A stretch of DNA of 64,000 nt from Sclerodactyla briareus (Eukaryota > Echinodermata > Holothuroidea > Dendrochirotida > Sclerodactylidae), in NCBI GenBank assembly GCA_026419785.1, contig JAODTK010005795.1, positions 1 through 64,000 of the forward strand. The letters are read 5' to 3'. A model generated the notes under the pieces. The model saw only the letters and a program-made list of their open reading frames with translations, made no database searches and was not told the DNA's origin. Below are positions 36,301 through 46,525 of the stretch, piece after piece. The number at the start of each line of letters is the position of its first letter. Within the stretch, counting starts at the first letter, position 1. A program made the position numbers and the translations under genes.

Positions 36301-39264
36301 CTCCCGGGGACTCCCCAGTATCAAGTTGCCACATACAGCGCTGATACTCTTCACAAGTCAACTCACGGGGTATTCCCTTTCACACGTGGCTGGCGTGGGA
36401 TTGTCAGGAGACATGCCATGTCCAACAGCACTGCGGAGAAGTCCTTGGGCTTCCGATGGGCAAACTCGTAATCAATGTGTCGCACTCTGGAACACTACCG
36501 ACTGAGCTAATCCCCTCGCATCTGTCCACCGTCCTATCTTATAGTAATCCATAACCTAGTCTACTACAATCTAGTATCTGTCGCAGAATGTGGTAAGGCG
36601 AGGGTCCCGACCACCGTTTACCAGTTTGATAGTAGTTGGGGTCCAAGGGTCCAAGGCATGTTGGAGGGGATGGGTACAAACTCCAAAGCAGTGGTGAGCA
36701 ATTTTTTGTATGGGCAAAAAATCGAGGCCAACAAAAGTTAGGGGATCATGAACCCCCCCACCCCCACCCCCACCACCCAGCACCCCCTGACCCCCACCCC
36801 CTCTTCCAGAAGTTGCGCCCTTGGTGTGAGGGCTAATCAAGGTTAGCCCTATTCTGCTCCAGTAATTTTCATACAATTACCTGACTGATATTGTTCCATT
36901 TACAGGAGGCCCACATAAACACATGCTACAAGCACTTCTACTACTTTGTGATGAGTTTAAGCTGGTGGAACCCAAAGAACTAGAGCCACTTGTGAGTATA
37001 TTTCCTAATCATTTCAATTTTAATTTATTTTTAGTTAATTTATTATTTATTACTATTAATAAGTTAAATGCCTTATAATTACCTGATACCAGGCATGAAC
37101 ATTCTAGCATCTGGGTTCGCCCATGAGCACTTACCCCTGTATACCTATATTCCTTTCGAGGGAGCTTTGAATATGCATGTTACAAGTGTTTGGCAAAATG
37201 ATATTCATAGTCATGGTACAGAATATTTTGTAAGACTTCAGGCTTCACAAAGAAATGTTTGTAGCTTCCATAGACACTGGAACACAAAAAGATGCATATC
37301 TTGCCCAAGCCCTGAACAAGGCCTACGCTGCCCAAAAATCCTTTCATGATACCCCTGTCATGCATGCTATCACTCACCATACATCTTCTGACAACCTGCA
37401 GTGTATGGAGATAATGCCATTTTGACTCATGTTGCTCAGAATAAAGGTGGCTCTAAAAAGTCATGTGATTTGAAAGAGATGCTCTAAATCCTGGAAATGT
37501 CATGGGATTTGAGGCAAAATGTCACAAGGCCTGGAAAAAAACAGGAAATGGTTTAGCCAAAGAGGATAAGTTTCATTTCAATGGATCCCCAAACCACAAT
37601 GATAATGATTGGTCACATGAGGAACTTTTTATGTGTCTTAGAAGTGTTGCGAACCGAACTGAAAAGCATCTCAGCACTGAAAAAGCTGAGTAAAAAGTAG
37701 TGCACTCCTTGCTCCCAGAGCTGTTTCTCCAATCACATCATATTGTGGCCTCAGCTGTTCAAGTTCCATTCAACTTTTATTCCATGTCCTCCTTTCCAGC
37801 CACGAAGCTACCCATATTGTAGTAATCTAATGGTTTGACGATATAAAAACTACAATTGGGGAAAGTCAGTTGCAACGATAGTATCAGGTCAAAAATCATA
37901 CTTTCGGGAATGAGCCCCTTGGCGAATACATTTGGTGCGGCCGGCCGGCTTTTTCAGAAATTCACAGACTGATCCCTATTCCCCTAGTTTTGATTGAAGT
38001 TCTTGTTTTAGATGAGTATCGAACGATGGCATTCATTTTCAATATCATTGATGACTATTTTCTTGATATTTCAAAGACTGAATGGAGCTTCAAGCATTAT
38101 TGTTGAAAAGGAAAAAGTACTGACCGTGTTCCTCCTAAATACAGTCCCTCTCTCATAACCCCCCCCCCCCCCACCCGCCTTGATTTTTGACGATGACCAC
38201 CATCCAGTCATGCCCATGGTCTAGGAGATCTCCACAATGGATTCAATCAGCTGGGACAAATCCTGTTCCCGTTCAATGTTGTAGTTGGGCTGTGCAATCG
38301 AATACAACATGAGAAGTAGGGGGGGGGGGTGGGGTTGCAAACAATAAAGATTCTTGTATATCGATGTTTGTTCCAGCTTCCTTGCGGAGAGTGTAGCCCC
38401 TACACAGTACACGCAACATAAGATCATCAATAGTAAACTGCCTGCCGCACCGCGCCAACAAAATGCCTCGATTTTGCATGAAACCCAAGCAAGACGCAGC
38501 CTAAATCTTTTTAAAAGATAAGCATCATTGCCAAAGCTGCTTATTATAATTGTTCTTTCGACTATCCAGTGAAGGCAAGTCTTGCGTTGACATGTACGTC
38601 AAGCCTACTGTAGGTTGACACGAATCACAGCATCATATATCATGAATCAACGATCTCTCGGACAATTCAGCGTCAATCACTTGTCAATGCAAAAATCCCA
38701 TTGAAATTAAATGTGTGTGGAGAAGATCGAGGGTGAAATAGCTTGAAAGATTCCTATGCGAGTGGCCGAAATGGCATTGCAATAGCTGGATGGCAATGTA
38801 CACGTTAATGGCAAACAGCTGAATACTGGCAATGCTGCTGCATGCATTGCGTGTATTGTAGTCAGTGAGTGGACAATGCATCCCTGCAATCACCGAAGAA
38901 TATAGAAGAAATTACTTCCACGTGGGTTGTTCGTGCCTTTCCCCTATCAATAATCCTCACAGTCCAAAGACCTGTGGATGATGGGTTAACTGCATGGTGC
39001 ATTTGTGTCACTTCAAATAGCCCCCCCTTTGTGAAGTGCAAGCAAGCGCCCTGGGGATAAATTAGAAGGCTTACGGTAAGTGTACCCCAAATGAAAAAAA
39101 ATGAAAAAACACCAAAATGATTGTTCTGCAAATTGTATATTTTTGTTCCTGTCTTATGAGTCATATGCATGTATTCAACCACAATTTGCAAAGATAAAAG
39201 AGTGATGGAATATCTTGTTTATTTTCCCTCCCAGCGTGAAATGAGGGAGAGTATCTGCACATAG
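30157..39264 (+). CDS. MOB3: MOB3-type MOB kinase activator (6 exons, 5' end missing)
   Basis: MOB proteins are small zinc-binding adaptors that bind and modulate NDR/LATS and MST kinases of the Hippo and mitotic-exit networks; MOB3 members bind MST-type kinases. Six exons in order match about residues 14 to the C-terminus of a ~216-residue MOB3: FRPKRK, VVDFF, INLIYGT, the C-x4-C zinc pair (CEYCT...CPIMSGGPK), YKK, MMDWVE, VPFPK, CKKI, HVYIH (zinc histidines), EAHINTCYKHFYYFV, KELEPL and the terminus REM...C. EAHINTCYKHFYYF and KELEPL favour MOB3 over MOB1. Exon lengths (155, 94, 137, ~111, 86, 30) fit the family. Splice sites are canonical except a weak C donor. The first exon (MS-ALKQVF-type) was not found. 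Several one-base indels break the frame inside exons; I attribute these mainly to consensus errors. Confidence 0.9.
30420..30700. repeat. Short intronic repeat, TCTGTxTTTGTTxTTTGAGT
   Basis: TGTCTGTGCGTCTGTTGTTTGAGTCG near 30425, GTGTCTGTTTCTTTGTTATTTGAG near 30575 and CCGTCTGTGTCTCGGTTATTTGGG near 30637 are similar. This sits in MOB3 intron A. Confidence 0.4.
31142..31235 (+). CDS. MOB3: MOB3 exon B (VVDFFKKINLIYGT, zinc cysteines)
   Basis: Acceptor TTTTCCTCTCCAG, donor AAA|GTGAGT at 31236. It encodes VVDFF, INLIYGT, CEYCTKNN and CPIMSGGPK, with one surplus A near 31160 and a one-base loss near 31209. The two cysteines of CEYCTKNNCP are the family's zinc ligands. Confidence 0.92.
31940..32076 (+). 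CDS. MOB3: MOB3 exon C (YKK ... MMDWVE ... IFP)
   Basis: Acceptor TGCTCACTCCAG ends at 31939. The readable parts are KYKK, then GNMMDWVE, INNDQ and IFP-like residues, the same order as the family's YKKP-ALPA-Y-MDWIE-INNE-IFP region. Several indels are present. The donor is uncertain; GAG|GTGGAG at about 32077 fits the expected length. Confidence 0.75.
32415..32715 (+). mobile_element. SINE, family A, copy 3 (head truncated)
   Basis: The body GGGATTCGGAGCAGGGACAAA, GTAGGCAATTGG, CTACGTGTGATTACC, GTGCTGGTGAGGGATC, GGCGTATCCAGGTCTGCACC and CTTGCTGGGCCTTGAATAGG aligns with 24120-24330 and 2050-2230; the tRNA-like head is not evident. An A-rich tail is at 32703-32720. It lies in MOB3 intron C in the sense orientation. 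Confidence 0.8.
33060..33235. repeat. Duplicated GAGCACC...CTAGTGCTC block
   Basis: GAGAGCACCAGTACCCAACTCGCC...TCAACTAGTGCTCG (33064-33113) and GATGAGCACCCGGTGAAGAACTCGCC...TTGACTAGTGCTCAG (33191-33238) are diverged copies about 127 bases apart. Confidence 0.65.
33236..34015. repeat. Two-unit tandem repeat, ~385 bp per unit
   Basis: Unit 1 (33236-33620) and unit 2 (33621-34015) share, in order, AACCAA, a CCCGGGACC-like block, a CCCCATC block, CTCGGAACCTGAGGAAGTTC or CTCAGACTCGAAGGATCG, TCAAGT, a GACCGCC/CCGACCG block, GATTGCAAATA or CATTGCAATA, GAATATCCACTGCACCAC or AATCTACTGCACTCTG, CATGAAGT, and CGCC(C/T)ATCGCAACTGCA with CAGCCACC. It lies in MOB3 intron C. The long minus open frame at 33228-33602 is not recognised. 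Confidence 0.75.
34016..34965. other. MOB3 intron C remainder
   Basis: Nothing recognised beyond intronic sequence and a T-rich tract leading into exon D. Confidence 0.4.
34978..35088 (+). CDS. MOB3: MOB3 exon D (VPFPK ... CKKI ... HVYIH)
   Basis: Strong polypyrimidine tract and acceptor TCCCTTTTTCAG at 34966-34977. VPFPK, FLQ, CKKIMT, HRVF and HVYIH follow in shifting frames, matching the family's VPFPKNF...CKKI...VHVYIHHFD segment with zinc-binding histidines. The 3' boundary is uncertain; the last ~25 bases are poorly preserved. Confidence 0.85.
35930..36072. repeat. Family B, copy 3 (partial)
   Basis: CGATGGGGTTGCC, GCTAGATGTTCAATGGCGCG, GCAGGGTCCAATATGGGCTG and the tail GTATTTGTAGTTCACAG with CCATACAGTTTTGTGG match 23415-23510 and 27860-27945. 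It lies in MOB3 intron D. Confidence 0.7.
36150..36520 (-). mobile_element. tRNA-derived SINE with L2-like 3' tail
   Basis: Read on the minus strand it starts GGGGATTAGCTCAGTCGGTAG, a clear tRNA D-arm/A-box sequence, followed by a non-tRNA body. It ends GTAAAGAGCTTTGAGCAAG, CTGGAAGAGCGCTATATAAG and AATGAGATATTG, closely resembling the 3' end of L2-clade LINEs that such SINEs use for priming. It lies antisense in MOB3 intron D, about 390 bases before exon E. Both ends are present, so it looks nearly full-length. Confidence 0.85.
36560..36845. other. Intronic stretch with C-rich CCACCCCC words
   Basis: CACCCCCACCCCCACCACC at about 36757-36776 is low-complexity. Nothing else recognised. Confidence 0.4.
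36906..36991 (+). CDS. MOB3: MOB3 exon E (EAHINTCYKHFYYF ... KELEPL)
   Basis: Acceptor TCCATTTACAG at 36895-36905, donor CTT|GTGAGT at 36992. It encodes EAHINTCYKHFYYFVMS then, after a one-base loss, FKLVEPKELEPL. This is the most diagnostic MOB3 exon; 86 bases against 87 expected. Confidence 0.95.
37068..37800 (+). other. Unrecognised coding-like stretch inside MOB3 last intron
   Basis: A run of protein-like reading passes through three frames: HEHLPLYTYIPFEGALNMHV and ASQRNVCSFHRHWN (37125-37290), DAYLAQALNKAYAAQKSFHD and THHTSSDNLQCME (37290-37410), NAILTHVAQNKGGSKKSCDL (37410-37475), then CHKAWKKTGNGLAKEDKFHF and HEELFMCLRSVANRTEKHLS (37520-37690), and LLPELFLQSHHIVASAVQVP to 37790. There are only a few frame changes, similar to those in the MOB3 exons. 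It is not MOB3 and lies between exons E and F. It could be a decayed transposon protein or a retrogene. I do not recognise the family. Confidence 0.35.
38221..38512 (-). CDS. Unrecognised coding-like segment, antisense in MOB3 intron
   Basis: On the minus strand GFMQNRGILLARCGRQFTID, DLMLRVLCRGYTLRKEAG and TNIDIQESLLFA run without a stop to a C run at 38319-38328; in the next frame YSIAQPNYNIEREQDLSQLI then ESIVEIS end at a stop. One slip in the homopolymer would join them into about 95 residues. The amino-acid mix is normal for a globular protein. The upstream ATTTAG could be an acceptor but its pyrimidine tract is poor. Family unknown; no zinc or catalytic motif seen. Confidence 0.35.
39235..39264 (+). 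CDS. MOB3: MOB3 exon F, terminal exon
   Basis: Acceptor ATTTTCCCTCCCAG at 39221-39234 precedes REMRESICT and TAG at 39262-39264. The 10-codon length and REM...C pattern match the family's terminal KEMTSRMCH. It is in phase with exon E. Confidence 0.8.
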   Translation, partial: REMRESICT

Positions 39265-39484
39265 GAGGGGGAGGAGCCTAGTGATTGACAGATGTACAGC
39301 CACAGACAATTGGAGGAGGGCTTACCATTACCCAGCCTCTTGAATATGCAACAGGTTTCCACCACTGTTGGGAAACTTCCACCCGCCGTACAAGATTCTT
39401 ATGGAGCTCTTAGAAGTGAACCCTTTTAGCCTCTCCCTTGAAATTTTCCTTTAGATTAGAAGATTAGATTTTATTGATAGAAGC

Positions 39485-40035
39485 CCATGATTACTTGTGC
39501 AAGGGGAAATTTCAGTTATGACTAGACTTTTGTATCCAGAAGAGTTCATATCATATGACCTTTGTATAGAAAAGTTAACATCGGAAATAGTTAATACAAC
39601 TCGCTGTATGCTATTTTCTATTTGAATATTCATGGACTCATGCATTAACTGTACAGGGCGATATCTCTGAACATGGGTTCTCCATCCTGGAGAATTTACC
39701 TAGTTTGTATGGCTTCTGCATAGACGAGTGTAAATAGAGAACATTTGCTATGGGTTATTTTCAATATGAATATTCATAAAGTCTGCTGCACTAAATGTAC
39801 AGGGAGAAGTCCCAGTTACGACACAGGTTTGTAGCCCGAAGTGTTCACATAGTATGACTTTTGCTCGGATGAGTCAACATGGAAATAGTTACATTTGCTA
39901 TGTGCTAATTCCTATATGAATATTCAAATATTCATGAAGGTTCAATGCATTAAATGTACAGGGAGAAATCTGAAGTTATGACATGGATTTTCATCCTTAG
40001 GAGTTTTAGTCTGGGTATGAATTTGCCATTTACCT
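39485..40035. repeat. Tandem repeat, four units of ~145-165 bp
   Basis: Units start near 39485, 39630, 39775 and 39925. Each carries TATGAATATTCAT, TGCATTAAATGTACAGGG, AGAAATCTCAGTTATGACA, TTTGTAxCC or TTTTCATCC, GAGTTCATA, GTATGACTTTTGC, GATGAGTCAACATGGAAATA and CATTTGCTATGTG. It begins about 220 bases after the MOB3 stop, possibly in the 3' UTR or just past it. Confidence 0.85.
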
Positions 40036-42330
40036 TGCTATATTCTACTGCTGCTATGGCCCTCAGTTATTGAGGCTACCATAAAATGCTGCTACTGTCA
40101 CTTTACATTATGAAGAGTACTTTTTCACGCAGATGGGAGAAGGTCTCCTTTTTTTTGGGGGGGGGGGGGCGGGGGGGGGGGAGGTGTAGAGAACGAATCT
40201 GCATCTATGCAGGAGTGCCACCAACATGGGAGCACCTTTTGCTGCATGCACCTTGATGGTTCCATCAGTCTGTGTGTCTTATCCACGACGCTTCAAGACC
40301 ATCTCATCAAATTAACCTGCATGTTGCGTAGCAGACTTACAATTTGCACGTTCACGCCAGTTCTGACCACATCACGATATCAGATGCCTTTCCACGAGGC
40401 TTCTAATAAACAGGTGGTTTAGGGACCGCGAGACGAGTTAGATCGTTCTAGAATGGGACCTTATTGATGGCGCCTGTCGAGTTTTATTCAGGTCTTATTT
40501 ACCACTGGACACCTTGTTCCCAGAATATTCCAGCTTTTGTGCAGCGGATTTGGGCATTCACAGGAGTTCTGACTATATTGTGTTAACCAGACGAACAGGT
40601 TTTGAGACCGTATCATAGTGAAGGTCTCCTCGAGGATCTGACAAGTCTAAGAGGAGGCCCACATGTCCTGAGATATAATTACACTAGATGTCATTCAGTA
40701 ATCAGTCCATCGCTAAATTGCTTTTTGGTTGTGAAAGAATAAGTTCCCTTAGGTCACATACCGTTGGTACGTTCCAGCATTCGCCCTACCACACGCTAGG
40801 CCACGTCTGAGTGATACAGGGTTGGGAGAGACGTTGGCTCGCCGCCGGGGAGACAGGTTACACTCCTGGTAGAGTCCGACCAGTCCGACCAGAGACCTGC
40901 CTGTCGATGCTTTTTTGCATTTTACAACTCGGCTATCGTCTGCTTCCTTCTGGTATAGGAGGAAGCCCAGTCCCTCAAAAGTTTGAAATATATTTAAAGA
41001 CATCTGTATGCAAGATGGTTGGGGGGAGTGGGGGGGGGTTTGACCAGAGAGCAAATTGGGAGCTTCTAAAGTGTTGGAAAGACATTATGTATGGAGCCTC
41101 TCCTACTAAAAGTCAGGGGGAATGACCTCACCCCCTCCCCCACAACACATTCCTTCAGCCAGTGGCTGTGCTCTTGCACATAGAGACTTGAGAAACATTT
41201 TGCACTCTGTTAAAGCCCTGTTTAATCTTCTGATAATAAATTTCGCGTCAGTAGTCAGTCTGTCTTTGTCACAAGAAATCATGGTTTGTTGCTATTAGTT
41301 TTTGCCGAACACATGCAAAGCAGCTACTTGACCTCAGAAGACAGGATTTGTCTTGTTTCCATTTTGGATATACACAATGCACGAAATTAGGAGAAATTCA
41401 AAGTTCCATCCAGCCTTTGAAATATTCCAAAAAATAAGCATCTTGGTATTGAATGAATGTCATCGTTTGATACCTCATCTACGAGGATCTTCAGTCAAAA
41501 TTACAGCACTCAAATCATATCTATTCTTGGAGAATATAGTGATCAGTCAGCGAATTGTGAAAAATCTGGCTGGCCACCACAGGGAACTATTCCACAAAAT
41601 TATGAATTTTGACCTATAACTATCGTAAAAAAATTCAATCATAGTTTTTATATCGGTCAATACAGTAGATTGCTACAGTATGGGTAGATTCGTACCTGGA
41701 AAAGAGGACATGAAATGAAGGCTTAATGGAACTTTAAGGAAGTAATTACTGATTTGTACTCCCAGGGATGAGAGATAGCTGGCCAAGTCATGTGAATAAA
41801 TACAAAGATTGTGTTATTTTTGTATATTTATGTTAAAATTGATTTCTTTTTTGAGAAGTTGAATAACTTTCTTGTACAAATATTTTTAGTATATGATATG
41901 TTTCCTTTGTATCAACTCGTCGTTATTTGTTTTTTGGAGGTGATTCTGGCTGGTTCTGTTTTGATATTACCTACTGCGGCTTGTCTGTTCTGGGATCGTG
42001 GAGGTTGTGATTTTTTGTCTTTCATAACCAAAAGTGTGTTACAGAACTTCTGGAAATCTGCTATTTTTCAAAATTCAATTAACAAACCCGGCTATATGCA
42101 CAAGGCCCTCATTCGCTAGTGATAGTTTTGATTAGCTCCAGCCGCTCTCTATCTATACCACAGTTAGTACGCATGTCCGCAGTTGAACTCTGAACCTGTG
42201 CTATTTAAAAAAATAAATAGAGTGAGCCTATTTCTGACTAATACCTCCAAAATACCGTCCCTAAAAAACCCAGGGGGGTTTTGTTTCGACAAATTCCCCC
42301 GAAGTTGGGATTCTTTTCATTGTAAATCAT
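40036..42330. other. Non-genic stretch
   Basis: A G run with one C interruption lies at 40155-40180. No supported gene; open frames at 40811-41125, 41353-41619 and 41811-42119 resemble no family. Confidence 0.4.
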
Positions 42331-42334
42331 GTGA

Positions 42335-42640
42335 CCTAACAGTTTAAGCACTAACAGCACGTGTGCGTTGAGAGCGTGAGTGTCCCAGCGTCAACTCCGA
42401 ACTTGTAATCCAGAGGTTTTGGTTCGCGTCCGCGTAGAACCCTTGAGTCAAGGTATTTATCTCAGACTGCTTCTCTCACCCAGTGTATAAATGGGAACCT
42501 GGGAGGATCTGAGTAACACCCGTTGCTGATATAGAGCCACCTACTCTCCATGATTGTCGGAGTGCGTACAGGTTTCTAAAAATGAGCAGGGTAACATTGT
42601 TAAAAGCGCCTTGATCAGCTGGTAGCTGGATATGGGGGCG
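42335..42640 (+). mobile_element. tRNA-derived SINE with L2-like 3' tail
   Basis: The head GAGCGTGAGTGTCCCAGCG, CGAACTTGTAATCCAGAGG and TTTTGGTTCGCGTCCGCG has the layout of a tRNA A box, anticodon arm and B box. The body includes CACCCAGTGTATAAATGGG, AACCTGGGAGGATCTGAGTA and CGGAGTGCGTACAGG. The tail AACATTGTTAAAAGCGCCTT resembles the L2-type GTAAAGCGCCTTGA ending. G-rich low complexity follows at 42634-42715. Confidence 0.8.
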
Positions 42641-42715
42641 GGGGAAGGGAAAGGGGGGGAGGGGAACGGGGGGGGGGGCAAGGGAGGGTGGGGGGCAGGG
42701 TAATGGGGGGGGGTG
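42634..42715. repeat. G-rich low-complexity block
   Basis: G runs separated by AA, C or T. The antisense Pro-rich open frame over it is not a gene. Confidence 0.8.
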
Positions 42716-43309
42716 ACACGTCAGGGGGAAATATTCTGTGGAATCCGTTCTGAGGGGAGAGGGTGTCCGTTGGAAAGAGGGATTGTCTAGCCTGAATAGA
42801 AAAGGCCATGATGCCACCCTGAGGTGTAGAGTGGGGGAATGGGTTGCATGGCTGGGAGAGAGGGCCTCCAATAATGCATAATTTGCATCTATTTACATCA
42901 CAAATAACTGAAACTCAGCTTCTATTTATCCTAGCTTTTACATCTCGAGAAGTATTTGCTACAAGTCTTGTGAATATTTTGGCTCCTGTCTAACCAAATC
43001 AAGAATTATGGAACCAAATTTTCTTCTTCATGGCTCTTAAATGGAGGCAATTTATGCAACTTGCTCTCGCTGTATTGGTATCACATTCTGTGTTGTTGTT
43101 GTTTGAAGCCAGTCCTTTCAACATGTGACTCCCCCTATACCCTGAACGGCGGTTAAAGGTGGGTCATACACTTATTTTTTAGGACACACACCTTATCACA
43201 AGTCCTCAAATTCTTGGAAATGACAGCACTGTATGCCAGCTTTGTCTATTGTTTTCCATATAACCAAGTAAATGACGCACCCCAGAGACTGTGACTGACC
43301 ATTCATGGA

Positions 43310-43700
43310 AAGTGTTTCACCTCTGAGTCACTTTGTATTTGCAATACCCACATTTGAACTGACCATGTCCAGAGTAAGCTCTGACTATTTCCATTTGGGG
43401 ATTGATGCATCTAGTCATGGGATTGGACAATGAACCCCATTTGACTGACCATGTCCAGATAAACTCTGTGACCTTCTTAGGGAGAGTGTTGCACATCTGA
43501 GTCCCTTTGTATTGAAATGACTCACATTTGAATGACATACTCCTGTCTTTTGTGGGTGCATCATGCAATTGACAGAGTTCATCACCTCCTGGCCGAAGCC
43601 GATATTGAAATTTGTCTGATACATTTTTTTTTCCAAGGAAGTTGGGGTACTGTGATGTATTTTGAATTGCGATTATGTGATCCATAGTTTGCAGTTTTGT
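43310..43700 (-). mobile_element. LINE 3' coding fragment (C-terminal region)
   Basis: The minus strand reads KFQYRLRPGGDELCQLHDAP, RSMSFKCESFQYKGTQMCNT and LPKKVTEF, matching the conserved C-terminal tail of CR1/L2-like LINE polyproteins (arginine-rich linker, then a FxYKGxxxWNxLPxEV block). One open frame covers about 128 codons. A short internal duplication (CTGACCATGTCCAGA twice, 43358 and 43445) lies at the 3' side. The RT core is absent. Confidence 0.55.
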
Positions 43701-43719
43701 CATTTCATGTAATAGTGGA

Positions 43720-45130
43720 AACGTTGCCTCAGGAATGGATGGATAGGAGGCAAGCCTGTTATGGAGGAATGTTTAGTTGTTGGACTGTATATTTGTTTTT
43801 TGGTATTTTTCAGTTTTGTCATCTCGATATCAGCTTTTTAATAAAAATATAAATTGTATACTCCTTTTCTTGCATTTATCTACCTTCTTTCTGGTGTCTT
43901 CTATCTGTTCACAATTGATCAAATCGCTTTCGCTACATTCTTTGTTTGGATCGTGAGGAACTCAGTCACTGCGATAACCAAGTGTAGGGTCATCTGGGCA
44001 TGGCATAACCAGTAAGGAGGAGGGGGAAGTGCCCCCCCCCGACAAAAAAAGTTGGGATGAATTGCATAATCGTGGAAAGAAATTGCCCCAAATGGCCTTG
44101 ACGTTAATGTGGGCATGGTGAGTCTGAGGAAGCCTACTCTTTTTCATCCTCACAAAGATAGAGTTCCCCCCCCCACACCTTTTGCTCAGGGCTCCGTTAA
44201 CAGAGAAATACCCGTGCAAAACGTCCCTTCGGGAATATCGTCTTGTCCCCTCGACTTGAAAGGCTGGCTATACGCTACACATCTAGAGTGTTTTTCCAGA
44301 AAATTGAGTCATAGGTCATCTAGGGGTTTCTTGTTCCACGAAAGTTGGGGGATATGATTGTACCACCTCATTGACCATTGGGGAGTGTTCAGACATCAAC
44401 ATCACAGAGTCATGCTGGGGAAATCCAGCTATTTGAGCCGCAGACATTCTACCTTACTTCTTGATCCTAAATTTGTCAGTATTATCAATTGACAATAGTA
44501 ACATAGGGTTTCATCAATAAGTGGTCAAAGGTCATCATCACTTTTGTACAGTCCAACAGCACTACTACAGAACAATTGATGATGCACGTTTGTCAATAAT
44601 ATCATTGTCAATGGGTTTTCCTTCATCTTGAGGTCCCCTTATATCATCACAAGTATGGGTGAGGTCAGATTTCGGCCATTTTGTTTCAAAGCTCGAGAGT
44701 TTCCTTCTCCGAATAGATGGGATGATCATGGAGGTTGGTGAGCATTATCAGCCCATGTCATATATTGGGTTTTTAGGAAATTTGAGGTAAAAAGTCATCT
44801 CCCCGGGTTCGATCAGCGATTTCTACAGAATAGAATGGATATGATCATAAGAGTTTATCAGTATTATTGCTGACTGCATGTACATTTGGGGATGTTTCGG
44901 GAATCCCATCATCGTATGAACATGTCACGCAGCTGCTGCTCCTAAGAATATGTTGGATGATCAAGAAAGTTGTCCCTATCATCATTGAAATTCAAAGGTC
45001 CTCCAGTCCATGGCTCAATTTTGGTGGTCATGCTTTGACCGGGTACCTGTGAATAATGCTGTTTCTGTGTGTTCAATGCCTTGTTCCAGCTACCTGGGGG
45101 ATTTGATACCAACAATTCCTCAGTCTTCCT
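43720..45130. other. Non-genic stretch
   Basis: C runs at 44031 and 44167. No gene recognised. Confidence 0.4.
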
Positions 45131-45134
45131 GCCC

Positions 45135-45166
45135 CCCTGTCACAAATCCTGGATCCACCACTGACA
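45135..45166 (-). mobile_element. Possible DNA-transposon terminus
   Basis: On the minus strand CAGTGGTGGATCCAGGATTT followed by GTGACAGGGGGGCAGG resembles the common CAGTGGCGGATCCAGG start of invertebrate DNA transposons. The partner end was not found. Confidence 0.35.
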
Positions 45167-46204
45167 CATTTGTATCTAGAACTCCATGCTCTCAAGGCCG
45201 CATGTTGTTTTTTGGATTTTTTTGCACTGGGAAGTTTCTGACTTCCCTGTAGTTTCAAAGGTGCGTCGTACAAGGAAGGAGTGGGATTAACTATCTCTGA
45301 CAGTGGTTGTCAACCATGCAGGACTTATGTGGGCTGGTCACAGACATCATTCTGGTGAGGCAGGCTTGTTCTGTATTTTTGCTCAATTGGGAATGCCAGT
45401 GTTTTGGGCTTTCATGTAGATTTTGAGGTATTCAGTAGGCCTATAGACACTAGTCCAGGTTGTAGTGATTGCGGGTGATCTCTGCTGAAGCTGTGTCGTG
45501 TCACTTCCATCACGCTTTTTGCAATTAGCCTCTCGCAATTCATTTTGGTCTAGCTCATGGGGCAATGGCATCTATGAAGGCCAATAGGATTTCAGCAGAA
45601 TAATTGATTTTTTCCTGCCAAGAAGTTAGCCATGTTATACAGATTTTCACAATCAAGATGTACAATATATCGGGGAACAACACTAAATTTTGAGAGAATA
45701 TGCACAAAGAGTGGGAAGATAATAAACAGTTGGAAATTCCCGCCCAATACATTCTACCACAACACTGCTCCCTGAATTATCCAGCATGCATCGAAACTAT
45801 ACCGCAGTGCACTGAACTTGCTATTTGCAAAAAAGACTATGTTCAAGTTTAAAGAGACATTATCACACCTTGCGCATGATGGACGATGCAACTCACGACT
45901 CATGATGATATATCGTATCGTATGAAATTACATCCAGAGATTTTTCATCAAGTCGTTGTGTTGTATGTAACAGGCCCCATCGATCATTCGGCTAGTTGCT
46001 ACTTGACGACCCACTATAACTTCGACCAGAAAGCAAAAGGCTGGCTTAGCCTGATTTCTCGACGCATTCTGTAGTCAATGTCTATCACCCGAGGAACACT
46101 TTTGAAAATGTACCATCTCATTATGGGGCACAATATGTTATTTCCCCAAATTCCCCATTCCTCAAAGATGACATCCCCTTGACAAAGCATTGCGTTACAA
46201 GATT

Positions 46205-46525
46205 CCACAAGTTGAACGTGGGGACCTCAAATTGACCCCAAAACAATGGGGTCATGTTCTCATCAAGGGTAACACATATAAAAGGTGAGCTTCATCATTC
46301 AGTGGGGCGCTTATCAGGGTTACAAACTGAAATTGGCCAGAAAAATTGATTCTCCCAAGAACTTTTTTACCAAGAATGACCCACTTCCACACAAGATAAT
46401 AATTGGGTTCTACTCCCCCAATCAAGCTACACACAACATATCGCCGCGATCGGACCAACAAGCATCTTGACTTTTGTTTAAAAGAATTTTCAGACTTTGT
46501 CCTCTGTGACCTCTAACTTGACTAC
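46205..46525 (+). repeat. Isolated, diverged unit of the 325-bp repeat
   Basis: GACCCCAAAACAATGGGGTCATG, TTCTCATCAAGGGTAACACA, GTGAGCTTCATC, AAATTGGCCAGAAAAATTGA, TACTCCCCCAATCAAGCTAC, GATCGGACCAACAAG and TTTCAGACTTTGTCCTCTG, TGACCTCTAACTTGAC follow the same order as the array units at 50853-53545. It is a single copy, 4 kb from and outside the hAT element, in the same orientation. Confidence 0.8.

Noticed and set aside
42476-42871. 131-codon minus Pro-rich open frame
   Set aside because: Produced by a G-rich low-complexity block at the end of a SINE.
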